A DNA stretch of 64,000 nucleotides from Arion vulgaris (lineage: Eukaryota; Mollusca; Gastropoda; Stylommatophora; Arionidae). Both the position numbers and the translations under genes were made by a program. The notes under the pieces are model-generated. The model worked only from the letters and a program-made list of their open reading frames with translations, ran no database searches and was not told the DNA's origin. This document shows, piece by piece, positions 10,561-21,460 of the stretch (positions are counted from its first letter, which is position 1; every line of letters begins with the position of its first letter). The DNA is taken from contig CM036759.1 of NCBI GenBank assembly GCA_020796225.1, forward strand, positions 21,603,813-21,667,812, in the 5' to 3' direction.

Positions 10561-10564
10561 GAGC

Positions 10565-10705
10565 TATATGGCTGTGTTCTTAAAAACGCTTGTTTTGTAG
10601 AGCTAGGCAATGGGTGCCGTAAGATGTAAGAGTTTGTTGTTCGAACCCGGTGATTAGTATTTTTTTTTCCCCGGAAGTCCCCAATACTTATCATTGTCTA
10701 TATAT
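10565..10705 (+). mobile_element. SINE family F (tRNA-like)
   Basis: TGTTCTTAAAAACGCTTGTT, GGCAATGGGTGCCGTAAGAT, B-box-like TTGTTCGAACCCGG and CCGGAAGTCCCCAATACTTA match the copies at 3775 and 37785. Confidence 0.65.
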
Positions 10706-10837
10706 TGACCATATCTTTCTTTACCAAAATTGTTTACTCTTGTCACATTATGTTATACCCACCACTCTCTGTGCATTACGTTTCCGAACCAACAAAACAA
10801 AACCCCGTCAGTTATCTTTCGTCTGTTTCTTTGAAGG

Positions 10838-11349
10838 TTTCCACATGTCATTGAACGCTTTCAGCAGCACATCGATATCATTTCTTATAGTAGTTATGTG
10901 ATACTTAATATTTCCACATGTCATTGAACGCTTTCAGCAGCACATCGATATCATTTCTTATAGTAGTTATGTGATACTTAATATTTCCACATGTCATTGA
11001 ACGCTTTCAGCAGCACATCGATATCATTTCTTATAGTAGTTATGTGATACTTAATATTTCCACATGTCATTGAACGCTTTCAGCAGCACATCGATATCAT
11101 TTCTTATAGTAGTTATGTGATACTTAATATTTCCACATGTCATTGAACGCTTTCAGCAGCACATCGATATCATTTCTTATAGTAGTTATGTGATACTTAA
11201 TATTTCCACATGTCATTGAACGCTTTCAGCAGCACATCGATATCATTTCTTATAGTAGTTATGTGATACTTAATATTTCCACATGTCATTGAACGCTTTC
11301 AGCAGCACATCGATATCATTTCTTATAGTAGTTATGTGATACTTAATAT
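10838..11349. repeat. 73-bp tandem repeat, 7 apparently identical copies
   Basis: Units start TTTCCACATGTCATTGAACG at 10838, 10911, 10984, 11057, 11130, 11203 and 11276. By eye I see no difference between copies, implying very recent expansion or homogenisation. The unit has no recognisable promoter or RNA motif. Confidence 0.97.
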
Positions 11350-11700
11350 TCTTCTGTAAAAACACTTCTAAGTGGACTCTAAATTTTGTCAATTTATGCA
11401 TTTCTTTTTTCTGTTAATAATGTTGTTTGTTCGTTGGAAAAACCCGGTGCAATGAAGTCAATTCCGTTAGACTTTTTTTTATGTTGTTTGTTCGAGAATT
11501 GTTGTTGTGTTTTTTCTTACTCCTCCGTGTTTTGATATCAATTTATCTGAATTAGAATTGTTTCTTTCGGTATCCTGTATTTGTTTACTACTTCATTATT
11601 TCCCTTTGTGGTATTAAATAATTTTGTATTATTTTGTTTTCCTTCTTTAATTCATTAATTACAATTTTCCAACTGTCGTTTACGGTTGTTTTCAAGTACA

Positions 11701-12560
11701 TTAACCCTTTCGCCCTGTATTATTTTGACCTCTGGACGCATTTATTTTGCGGTTCAAATTTAACATTCAATGTCAATTAGTTTAATCCTTTATAACTCTT
11801 GTACTGTTTCTCTAAAGTATGACATGTTATATATTAAATTGTTGCTAATTGGATGTGGAATACATTAATGTAATAATATTTTACATCAGGTGATATACGT
11901 TTGAGAAAATTAGATTATTGTAGCATGACTATTTTGAAAAAACGAAAAAGCATAAAAAATATTTGTATTCTCCGGTTTGTATTACATCTTAGTATTCATA
12001 GATGTTTCTAGAAGTAGTAGTTAAATGAAGATAATCCATGTGTGAACATATTCTATAAGTTTCATCTAACTAGGTGCAGTAGTTTTTATAATATTCACTT
12101 TTAGTGCGGACATGTCAATAAATGGAATGTGGAACGCCCATTCTTTAGATGCAATTATTACATTAGACTTACAACTATCGAAACTGCATTTCATAAACAA
12201 TCAAATGTCATTATTACCATCAATTAAATCTTCTTCATTACTATCACAAGTTATAATTTGATCTAACAGTACTCAAGATTACACTGTAAACATCGTCGGA
12301 AACATTAACGTTTAAAAAAAGTCTCGACTTGAACACAATAATACACTGCTTTCCCTCTTTCAAATCTTTGTTAAATGGAGATAGTAATGTACCTACATAT
12401 ATGTACTTTCCGTTTCTGAAGATTTTTTAACTTCAGTAAAGGGGTTCTGAAGATACATTCGTTTCCGTGAACAGACATCCAAAAGCCGATATATCGGTTC
12501 TGCGACATCATGAACATTACTCTGAACCGATATATCGGCTCTGCAGTCCCGTTGGGTTAA
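11701..12560. mobile_element. Candidate piggyBac-like non-autonomous element
   Basis: Bounded by TTAACCCTTTCGCCCTGT at 11701 and GTTGGGTTAA ending 12560. TTAA targets with CCC termini are the piggyBac pattern. Near the right end a perfect 17-bp inverted pair lies at 12484-12500 and 12524-12540, each arm containing CCGATATATCGG. A similar short element is at 42487-42617. Terminal similarity beyond CCC is weak here, so this is a candidate. The interior has no transposase frame. Confidence 0.45.
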
Positions 12561-12633
12561 ATCTTCTTCAATATTTTCTTCAGCTGTCTGATGTATTGTA
12601 TGTCACTGTTCATCCCTGCTCTGACTAATTGTT

Positions 12634-12872
12634 GTCCGAGTGATTACCGCGGCCCAAATATGGGGGATAAAGAATAGAACCACTGTTATCTGCCACGCAT
12701 GTCGTAAGAGGTGACTAGGGAGGTTTGGCTGAAACAGGATGCATCTGTCCTAAACGTGTAGAAATCTATGCGTTTAGGGGCCTTCCAAACTATTGTGCAA
12801 CGTATACACGTTGAAACATGTCACAAAGAGTGATTAAAATTGGTCGTAAAGAACAAACGCAAAGAAGAAGAA
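12634..12872 (+). mobile_element. SINE family A
   Basis: Head GTCCGAGTGATTACCGCGGC, central GCATGTCGTAAGAGGTGACT, tail GAACAAACGCAAAGAAGAAG. It has lost the GGCAAAGATC piece before the 3' block. Flanks GACTAATTGTTG (left) and GACTAGTTGTTA (right) look like a decayed target duplication. Confidence 0.85.
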
Positions 12873-13018
12873 GACTAGTTGTTATGGTATCTATAATCTA
12901 CTGTCATGTTGTATCTCTAGAAGACTAGTTGTTATGTTATCTATTATCTACTGTAATGTTGTATCTCTAGAAGACTAGTTGTTATGTTATCTATTATCTA
13001 CTGTCATGTTATATCTCA
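12868..13018. repeat. 50-bp tandem repeat, 3 copies
   Basis: Units start AGAAGACTAGTTGTTATG at 12868, 12919 and 12969. The first begins within the GAA tail of the preceding SINE, so the array may have arisen by duplication of sequence flanking the SINE insertion. Confidence 0.9.
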
Positions 13019-13071
13019 CCAACATTCTTCTTAATGACCCATATAGTTAAAGTCTAGTTTCATAATATTTC

Positions 13072-13323
13072 CACGTCCGAGTGGTTACCCGGGCCAAAAT
13101 TTGGGATGTAAAGAATAGAACCACTGTTACCTGCCACGCATGTCGTAAGAGGCCACTAAGGAGGTTTGGCTGAAATCGGATGCACATGTCCTAAACGTGT
13201 AGAAATATATGCGTTTAGGGGCCTACCAAACCTATGTGCAACGTATACACGTTCTTGACAAAGATCAAACATATCACAAAGAGTGATTAAAATTGGTCGT
13301 AAAGAACGAACGCAAAGAAGAAG
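13072..13323 (+). mobile_element. SINE family A with target-site duplication
   Basis: Full length, from GTCCGAGTGGTTACCCGGGC to GAACGCAAAGAAGA. ATAATATTTC is repeated at 13062-13071 and 13324-13333. Confidence 0.92.
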
Positions 13324-13451
13324 ATAATATTTCTGATTAAAAAAAAATTCTTCAATGTCATTACAATTTTTTTTTTCAGTTACGGACTCCAAATCACTGA
13401 TGCAACCAATCTACCACTTGTCTTGTTCTCAGTGGTATCAAACTATTTCTA

Positions 13452-13670
13452 ACTTCAATGTGAGTCTCTATGGTGTAGAGGTCGGATGCTCACCTCCCGT
13501 TTCAAAGTTGCTCGGTTCTGCTCCTCGTGGAACTATCGGAATATTTTTCCAGAAATTCATGATCTCAGTGTAGGTGAGATCGAGTTCCCAGTCCTAAATT
13601 CATTAGAAAAGATTAAAAATAAAATTCCTACAAAATATCTTCACCATCTTCAGAAAATGGATGAATCAAG
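13452..13670 (+). mobile_element. Candidate tRNA-derived SINE, family H
   Basis: TCTATGGTGTAGAGGTCGGA resembles the D-arm/A-box of tRNA-Glu, followed by GGATGCTCACCTCCCGTTTC and GCTCGGTTCTGCTCC near the B-box position. The downstream AAATATCTTCACCATCTTC block recurs at about 6140-6160. Too mutated for a functional tRNA. Confidence 0.4.
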
Positions 13671-14830
13671 CGAGATCTTGTTGTTTAGATCTCTCAACGG
13701 GGTCAAAAGGCTCATGAGGTCATGGTGGTAACATGAGCCAGGGTTAGCGAGGGGCGCGCTAACCAAGACCCTGCCCCTAACCTCCACGCGGTGACCCTGA
13801 AACAGACTCTGGTTCTGGTCTGGCTAAGAGGGCAGGGATCGGGGAGAGGAAACTACTGGTAGTGGTAGCAGTGCAGTTACGGAAATACGATAAAGATACA
13901 TACAAATAAAATGCACAATTCTCCTGACCGATGTCCAACAAGATATTGCCCAAGTCCCTGAACGCAAAGAAACAGCAACGAAACGTCTCAGACATGGATG
14001 AGAGGTGCATCCAGTGACCAAACGTATGCCCACGTAGGGCGAAGCTCGAAGCCATGAGGAGGGGGCAAACATTGCCAGCCCGTCGGCAAGAATAAATAAG
14101 ACAGGACCGTAACGAATGAAAGTCTACCCTCGTGTTGGTGCGAGAGAAGATTGCAGATGACCCCGCATTGGTAGCCTGGTGCAGATACATGTACTGGGCA
14201 AGGTTTGCTGAGCGCAAAAGAACAAGTTGCGTTTAGTGCATAACGAAACTACCGCCCTGGGAAAACCGTGCAAGGTACTGTGCGATTAAAATTAACATCC
14301 CCGGAAGAACTGAGGTTGGTGATGCCTAACGGAACTGCCAGCCTTGGGGCAACTGGGCAAGGTTCGATTGCAGTCGTAACTAACATCCCCGGAATAACTG
14401 GGGCGGGTGATGGCGGCGAGCGCAAAATCCTCAGTTACGCTTATAGTGCCCACTGAAACGACCCTCTACATTGTTTGTACTCGGCCCCATGCAAGTGCTT
14501 CGAGGTAATTGCAAATTGCCACGTACCGATACGCGTCTAGAAAAGGCTGAGAATGTTCCTTCCCGGATCAGACTCAAAATGTACGGTAAGCAAGGCCGAC
14601 AATGTACGGATCAAACAGGAAGCCCGGGTCCTGAACATTGGCGAAGGCCGATACTTTACACGGTGTTTTATACGAGTAAGACGCCGTCCGAGGACAAGCT
14701 GACAAGCCCGAAAAATATTTCTCAGTCAGAACGGGTAAAGCAGCGTAACTCACTGTCTTGGCGTAGATCACAAAGCCCAAATATACGGCAAAGTTGATCG
14801 AAAAGGCGTAGATCCGAAAGGATCGTACCT
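13671..14830. other. Unclassified GC-richer segment
   Basis: Clearly richer in G+C and CpG than its surroundings. ACATCCCCGGAA is repeated at 14295 and 14383 inside an imperfect duplication of about 88 bp. Open frames of 146 codons (13777-14217, minus) and 108 codons (14471-14797, plus) have no recognisable motif. It could be the 5' region of a retroelement, an LTR or a decayed gene; the sequence does not decide. Confidence 0.35.
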
Positions 14831-15010
14831 AGGGAAAGCTCACCCTAGTAATCAAAAGCTGGCTGAAAACGGACGGGCGGGCCTAGTCACCATGGGCGCA
14901 CAATCGTCCCGACGTAGATCACTCTGTTCTTGCCAGTGGACCAATTATACATCACAATAAGAATGATCAAATTGGCCGTGAAGAATGTTAGCAGAAGAAG
15001 AAGAAGAAGA
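14831..15010 (+). mobile_element. SINE 3' end, mosaic of family B and D features
   Basis: Begins with a B-like CCTAGGGAAAGCTCACCCTA and continues with GCTGGCTGAAAACGG. It ends with a D-like TGTTCTTGCCAGTGG, ATCACAATAAGAATGATCAA and GGCCGTGAAGAATG, then (GAA)n. Confidence 0.6.
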
Positions 15011-15074
15011 TCTCTCAACATAAGAAACTGATTGTCAAATTGGATAAAGAAAGTAAACATTCTGTATGACCAAC

Positions 15075-15203
15075 AGCAGAGATACCCAGAGATACCCAGA
15101 TATGCCCAGAGATACCCAGAGATGCCCAGAGATACCCAGAGATACCCAGAGGTACCCAGAGATGCCCAGAGATACCCAGAGATGCCCAGAGATGCCCACT
15201 ATC
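15075..15203. repeat. 10-bp GATACCCAGA tandem repeat
   Basis: About 12 units alternating GATACCCAGA and GATGCCCAGA. The decamer gives short repetitive frames on both strands. Confidence 0.95.
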
Positions 15204-16100
15204 ACCAGCAGATGCTACTTGGTCTATCATCTGCTTGTGCAGCATATAAACTTTGCTAATTTTCTACAACGAACGGATCAGTTGGAAATTTGCCTTCATC
15301 CAGAAAAATGCCAAAAAGATATTCTGCTAAATCTTTCCTACTTTTGAAGATATATACACTTACATAAAACTAAAACATGCACACATATAAATTCACACTC
15401 GCACACACTCGCACACTTTAACGCTTTCCCACACGAATACAAACATGCTCGCAAACACTCACACACAAAACTTAACATAAACACTCACAGACATTCACAA
15501 ACACACACACATACACTTAAGCAAATGTATGCAATCATACATAACCAATTTTTATTGTAATGTACTTATAACAAGTGAAAATATTTGACAATACAGATAT
15601 CCAAATCTGGTGAGAAGAAGACACACGAAGTACATCACTGTTTGATGAATGAAAACACTTGATTGATTATCTGTCATCTTCACATCGATCGACTGCTACA
15701 ATTGATCTTCAACACATCCTTGTCATAAGTGGTGCATTCTGCTAAATCTTTCTTTGTTCATCTGCTAATGTTTCCCTAGTAATTATACCTTTACTGTTTA
15801 CTTTTGACCGTTTAGGCTTAACCTTTCTCTGCAATACCATTCTCATCAGTGTCATGTCTATATGTGTATGAACTACTTAATGTGCATCTTATTTTACTTT
15901 GTTTACAATTTCTTTTAATTTCAAACCATCTCAGGACTTATTCATTTAGTCGTTTTGATGTACACGAAAAACGCACAATTTTCATATCAATCCAGTTCTC
16001 AAAGAATGAATTTGTGTAATGTAGCTAATTTCTCTGTAGCTCTATTTCAAAACGTAAACAAGTAAATGGTGATGAAGAAAGTAATAACACTGACCATCAC
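15204..16100. other. Unclassified AT-rich segment with CA-rich patch
   Basis: 15358-15545 is a degenerate CACACTCGCACAC-type patch, probably an old relative of the CA minisatellites. The rest shows no gene or family. Confidence 0.45.
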
Positions 16101-16104
16101 AAGG

Positions 16105-16205
16105 ACTGCTAAGCAGTGGACCAAGAAGGTGCAGACGAAAATCAGGAAAAACCTGGAAAGACAACAGTAAAAGAGGAAAAACATAGTGTTGATCAGATAT
16201 GGAGC
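16105..16205 (+). mobile_element. Possible LINE C-terminal remnant
   Basis: One frame reads GPRRCRRKSGKTWKDNSKRG, close in shape to the GRPRKTWKDN block before the C-terminus of many LINE reverse transcriptases. Very short and isolated. Confidence 0.35.
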
Positions 16206-16429
16206 TTAACCGGAAGGATGTTCACTCACCGACCATGAGGGAAATAGAATGTAGTGTTGTCCTACAAGACGTGCTGGTCGTTAACTTCTTTATCAGTTCT
16301 TATCCTTTAAAAACGAGAAAGAACCACTATTAAAATGTACTCAGGATTTGCAAAAAGATCATAAGTTCCTCGTTTCTTTGTTTACAAAATGTTACATGCT
16401 AAATTTGGCATCTTTTAACCCATTACATT

Positions 16430-16810
16430 CGAGTTTAGCGTGATTGGGCCTTCGGTCACTGTATATTTCTAGGTTGAGTTTTGGGATGTGCCTGTCCTAT
16501 ATGCTATAGGTGCCTAAGAACTTGGACGCAACATATTCACGTCGTCTTCGCAAACCGCACAGATCACAAACAACGGTTGACTACTTTGATAAGAACGAAA
16601 GCCAAAAATACGAAAACGATATATTTCTTCAAACTTATATTTTGATTGCTAGTATCATTTCAAGTTAGTGATGCAGTATGAAGACAAACAACGGTTGACA
16701 GCTTTGATAGAATGAAAGCCAAAAATACGAAGACTATATATTTCTTCCAACTTATATTTTGATTGCTAGTATCATTTCAAGTTAGTGATGCAGTATGAAG
16801 ACAAACAAAA
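16430..16810 (+). repeat. 118-bp tandem duplication next to an old SINE-like tail
   Basis: ACAAACAACGGTTGACTACT-type units start near 16566 and 16684, with a third start at 16801. The preceding 16430-16565 resembles a strongly diverged family A middle (GTGCCTGTCCTATATGCT, GATCACAAACAACGGTTGA). Confidence 0.7.
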
Positions 16811-16914
16811 TAACAGAGAAGAAGTACCACTTTCATGTCCGAATCCGAACCAAACTGTAGCTGAGTAAATGTTTCTTCAGTAACTGTAGAAGAATATCAC
16901 AAACCACGGATCAT

Positions 16915-17165
16915 CGGGAGTCTCTGTGGCTAAGTGGTTATACAATGCGTTCTAAATATCGTGTGTTCGAATCCGGACTACGCCATTCTGTTCACGAGTG
17001 CATTTTATCCAGAGAACCTGGGAAATTTTCGCAGGAGCTACGGATTTCGTGCTTTGTGCAATACTGTTGGCAGATGACGTGCCATTTTGGGAGAAGGCGA
17101 CGAGCCAAGAAGAATCCTTCGGCTTTGGACCCTTACGACAAACCAGGGGCTGATTATTGATATGT
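16915..17165 (+). mobile_element. tRNA-derived SINE, family E
   Basis: A box TGGCTAAGTGGTTA and B box TGTTCGAATCCGG have tRNA-like spacing. Body landmarks are TTTTCGCAGGAGCTACGGAT, GCTTTGTGCAATACTGTTGG, GACGTGCCATTTTGGG and AAACCAGGGGCTGATTATTG. Copies on the minus strand lie at 29235, 29690 and 49105. Confidence 0.8.
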
Positions 17166-18405
17166 TTACAAATGTAAATCAAAAAACTAGTTTAAATATG
17201 AATGTGTGAACTATATTGCATGCAATCAGCAGAAACATGATAAAATATGTCTAGTGAGAAGAAAAAATGTTTTAACACTGAGTATTCTGATATGGGAACG
17301 TTATTAGCCTACAATCAGTCAACTTCATATAAACAACTGTAACGTCAATCCCGACCAGGTACCAACAATGAATACACTTTAAACACTGGTGTTTCATGAT
17401 TACTTTACAACGTTATTCCCTTAACGAAATACCCAGTATAAAATATGCACTTCAAACACTTAATCTATCTACAGGTCTAAGTCTACAATCGGCTTATCGT
17501 CACGAACCACTTCACTATTACATTCTCAAACGCTTCAACTTTCTTTACACAAAACTGTTGGCTTTATCAAACAAAGAGGATATTTGTGGCCACCTTGTAC
17601 GTTCCTCTGAGAGAATATTACATCTAAAACTGACAAACAACTAAGACCTGAAAGAAAAGAACGAAGGTGTTTGTGAAAGCTAACTGAAAGTAAGAGTCTT
17701 GCCCAGAATGCAGTTACAACGCTCTAACTTCTTCAAAAGAGTAGAATGGACACTCAGTGACAACTCGTGATAATTTATTAATATCGGTATATATTAATGA
17801 GGACGCGAGAGAGATACCGTCAACTTTGAACATTGGGCCTTCCTCCAATTTGGAGCTTGTTACTCCTGATAAATCAGAGGGGCGAGGACTCGAGCACTCT
17901 CAGACTCATGGACGAGTTGTAAGTAGGAAACGGAGATTTATTGCCGAAATAATTAGATGTGAAAACTTATATGGGGCTTGCGTACCGTAAAGCTGAAGAA
18001 AACTTGGCACTCATAAAATGAAATACGGTTGGGAAAAATTCTGAAGATAGAAAGTTAAGGAAGTTGTGAGAACGGGGTGTTAACAGACATTTTAGATTAC
18101 ACAATAAAACACACATACATGCATACAGACGCCATATATATTTATGTTAATAATGATAGTAAATAATCATTTATTATTGGACGAGAGCGTTAGTTCTCAT
18201 GGTTGGTTCAACTGTTTCTCAGAAACCTGAAAGTTCATACTGACTTAGTAGTAGCATTTATGACCAGGTCTTCTACTGTTGACAGAAATGATCGATTAAC
18301 AGAGTTCGAATGCATTGATTGTTAGCGTCATTAAATATAACAAATGATGAAAATGATGATATATACTAATGATGATACATTTGTTTATAAGGTAGAGTAT
18401 GAATT
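17166..18405. other. Unclassified segment
   Basis: Open frames 17396-17644 and 17757-17990 (82 and 77 codons) have ordinary composition but no recognisable domain. I saw no repeat unit. Confidence 0.4.
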
Positions 18406-18407
18406 GT

Positions 18408-18910
18408 GAGCGTCTGTAGCTCAAGCGGTAGTGAGCTCGATCACAAACCAAAGAGTACCTGGTTCAAACCCCACGGTGGACATGTTTGAAAGCAAATTCC
18501 GCCCGAGTGGTTACCGGGGCCCAAATTTGGGGTGTAAAGAATAGAACCACTGTTACCTGCCACGCATGTCGTAAGAGGCGATTAAGGAGGTTTGGCTGAA
18601 ATCGGATGCACATGTCCTAAACGTGTAGAAATATATGTGTTTAGGGGCCTACTAAACCAATGTGCAACGTATACACGTTCTTGGCAAAGATCAAACATAT
18701 CACAAAGAGTGATTAAAATTTGTCGTAAAGAACGAACGCAAAGAAGAAGAAGAAGAAGAAAGCAAATTCTTTTCCGTGGATTTTACAAAAGGTAAAAAGA
18801 CCTCACCGTTCAGAAAGCAATGGCAAACTACTGAAAGTATAAGTGGTGCCTACGAAAATCAACGTGCTGTTTACTGTGGTTGATGGCTACTTCTATAAAG
18901 GATATGCTCG
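18408..18910 (+). mobile_element. SINE family G, split by a SINE A
   Basis: Left part has A box GTAGCTCAAGCGGTAG and B box GGTTCAAACCCC. Right part (from 18770) has TCAGAAAGCAATGGCAAACT and AAGTGGTGCCTACGAAAATC. The two halves join cleanly across the inserted family A element and match 2938-3165. Confidence 0.85.
18500..18757 (+). mobile_element. SINE family A with 12-bp target-site duplication
   Basis: Full head CGCCCGAGTGGTTACCGGGG and (GAA)n tail. GAAAGCAAATTC is duplicated at 18488-18499 and 18758-18769, perfect. Confidence 0.97.
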
Positions 18911-19309
18911 ATTTTTTTTTCCTCATGAATTGTGTATCAGTTACAAACTGAGCTTGAGTGAAACCATAATGAAGCCGCCATATCCCTTTCGCAGTAGCTC
19001 TGGGTGATACTCGGCATTAACGGGAATTTGGGCAACAGATGACCAGTACACAAATTCAATTGACTGTCCCTCGTATGCACCTTACTATGGAAACTGTTGT
19101 CAGTTATTATCAAACTAAAAAAACATATTTTGAAAGTGGGGTTAGGACGGTTATATCAGGGCGAGGTAGTCAAAATGAAAGACAAAATATAATACTCAAT
19201 GAAAAAGTAGATTGTAATTAAAATATTAAATGTTCACACATTTATACAATTAATGATCAATGAACGAAGGAAAAATCAGCAAACAATTTTATTTAGGCAG
19301 AAAAGATCA
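18911..19309. other. Unclassified segment
   Basis: A 60-codon frame (19039-19221) has no recognisable motif. Nothing else seen. Confidence 0.4.
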
Positions 19310-20062
19310 CTCAAAAATGTAAAGGATGCAAAAGTCTCAAAAAAAATGTAAAGGATGCAAAAGTCTCAAAAAATGTAAAGGATGCAAAAGTCTCAAAAAA
19401 TGTAAAGGATGCAAAAGTCTCAAAAAAATGTAAAGGATGCAAAAGTCTCAAAAATGTAAAGGATGCAAAGTCTCAAAAATGTAAAGGATGCAAAAGTCTC
19501 AAAAAAAATGTAAAGGATGCAAAAGTCTCAAAAAAAATGTAAAGGATGCAAAAGTCTCAAAAAAAATGTAAAGGATGCAAAAGTCTCAAAAATGTAAAGG
19601 ATGCAAAATCTCAAAAATGTAAAGGATCCAAGAGTCTCAAAAAATGTAAAGGATGCAAAAGTCTCAAAAAATGTAAAGGATGCAAAATCTCAAAAAATGT
19701 AAAGGATGCAAAAGTCTCAAAAATGTAAAGGATGCAAAGTCTCAAAAATGTAAAGGATGCAAAAATCTCAAAAATAATGGATGCAAAAGTCTCAAAATGT
19801 AAAGGTGAAAATCTCAAAAATGTAAAGGATGCAAAAGTCTCAAAAAATGTAAAGGATGCAAAAGTCTCAAAAAATGTAAAGGATGCAAAATCTCAAAAAT
19901 GTAAAGGATCAAGAGTCTCAAAAATGTAAAGGTGCAAAAGTCTCAAAAATGTAAAGGATGCAAAAGTCTCAAAAAAAATGTAAAGGATGCAAAAGTCTCA
20001 AAAAAAATGTAAAGGATGCAAAAGTCTCAAAAAAATGTAAATGATGCAAAAGTCTCAAAAAG
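19310..20062. repeat. 27-30-bp AATGTAAAGGATGCAAAAGT minisatellite
   Basis: About 26 units of AATGTAAAGGATGCAAAAGT plus CTCAAAA. Most length variation is in the A run (three to nine A), so reading frames shift often. Lys/Cys/Ser-rich frames are artefacts. Confidence 0.95.
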
Positions 20063-20805
20063 ATCCGATGTATAAGCAACCATAAAACCTGGTGATCGTG
20101 GTTGTTTTTGTTTGGTTATCATGTTCATCACTTTTACTGCTGAAAAAAAATGCATATTGCTTAACGATTAAAAAAATTGATCCTCTGTTCGAATCAGAAC
20201 TTTTCTTGTTTTTTTTATTTTTATTTTATTTTTTGTTTACGATTTAAAGAACAAAATATTTTGTTAATATGTTTACTGTTTGCATCATTTTCTTTCTAAT
20301 TATTCTTACAATGTAATAAATTTATTGACTCAACTTTGCCTCAACAAAAAGCTATTTTTCTGCAGCGGTATTGTTTCCAAAACAACATCCCTTGCATTAT
20401 AAACTTCTCTAGAGGATGCAGGATCTGATTCCAGTTACAGAAACTAGAGAGAAAGAGCAAGAGAGATAGATGTTTACCAGTGTAACATGTTAATTTGAAG
20501 GAATATAAGCAATGTCTTTCAGAAAGGGATATCGTTTAACGTAGGTAGACAAATTTACAACTTGTTGATTGAGTTGGATGTTTGCTGGAGCGGTCACACT
20601 TAAACCGTCACATTTCTAACCCTATGGGGCGAAAAACTTAAGTAGGACAGATTTTTATCGCTTCAGAAAGGGACAAAACCTGGAACGCTTGAATGATTGG
20701 AGACTAAGCTTTGAGGCAGCGTTAAATTTGTATCAGATCAAAATCTGCAGATTAAATTGTTTAGAAGATGTAGTTTCCAGATAATGGATGGAAGAGAAAT
20801 TGTTG
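20063..20805. other. Unclassified AT-rich segment
   Basis: No gene, repeat or promoter pattern recognised. Confidence 0.4.
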
Positions 20806-20813
20806 GTTTAGTG

Positions 20814-21452
20814 CATAGGTTCCCAAAGTGGGTGGTACTGCCCCAGTGGGTGCTGAAGCCTACTGGGGGGGGTATAGTGATTGAGAAGCATTTGAAGGCG
20901 TTCTGGCGATTAAGGGTTGGTGGCTCCTTAAAGAATAAATAATAATATATATTTTAAAATAAATTATTTTCGTGATTTTGCCATTGAATAATCGTTCAAA
21001 ATTTGAATTATGCATTTTAATTCATCTTATGTCCGTCTTACAGACTCCAGTTCTTCATCAATTTTCGATTTAATGTACATAATCATTTGAAAATTGTCCA
21101 TGTATGACAGCAAGAGGGGAAAGTTGAGGGGAGAAGAGCAAGAGGAAGACCGAGAGATAAGTGGGAGGAAACTTTAAGAAATGGACAGGTTACAGTCTGG
21201 CATTGTGCAACAATCGTCAAAGAACCAGAGTATCTAGATGTCTTCAGCCAATCTTACTTTTGATTGAAGACGGTCACTTGAAATGATCCATGATGACAGC
21301 AATATATTTCAATTTTCTATGTCAAAGACAAAAAGCATGCATATATCTGGTGAGGGGGACGTTGACAAATATTTATAATGAGGAGGAAGGGACGTTAAAA
21401 ATGTTAAGTCGTGCAAAGTAAACTGTGGGTCGAAAAAGTTTGGGAACCTATG
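20814..21452. mobile_element. hAT-type non-autonomous DNA transposon
   Basis: Termini CATAGGTTCCCAAAGTGGG and its inverse AAGTTTGGGAACCTATG match the widespread hAT end pattern (AGGTTCCCAAA). The 8-bp flanks GTTTAGTG (20806-20813) and GTTCAGTG (21453-21460) differ at one base, as expected for a hAT target duplication. The GGTACTGCCCCAGTGGGTGC segment is typical of these families. It carries a LINE fragment and no transposase frame. Confidence 0.85.
21114..21286 (+). mobile_element. LINE C-terminal fragment inserted in the hAT element
   Basis: One frame gives GRRARGRPRDKWEETLRNG then VTVWHCATIVKEPEYLDVF and a stop, the basic block plus tail of a LINE reverse transcriptase. Near-identical flanks TCCATGTATGACAGCAA (21097-21113) and TCCATGATGACAGCAA (21287-21302) look like its target duplication. 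Confidence 0.75.
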
Positions 21453-21460
21453 GTTCAGTG

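Noticed and set aside
16917..16990. Possible tRNA gene
   Set aside because: Head of SINE family E, which has several copies with the same downstream body.
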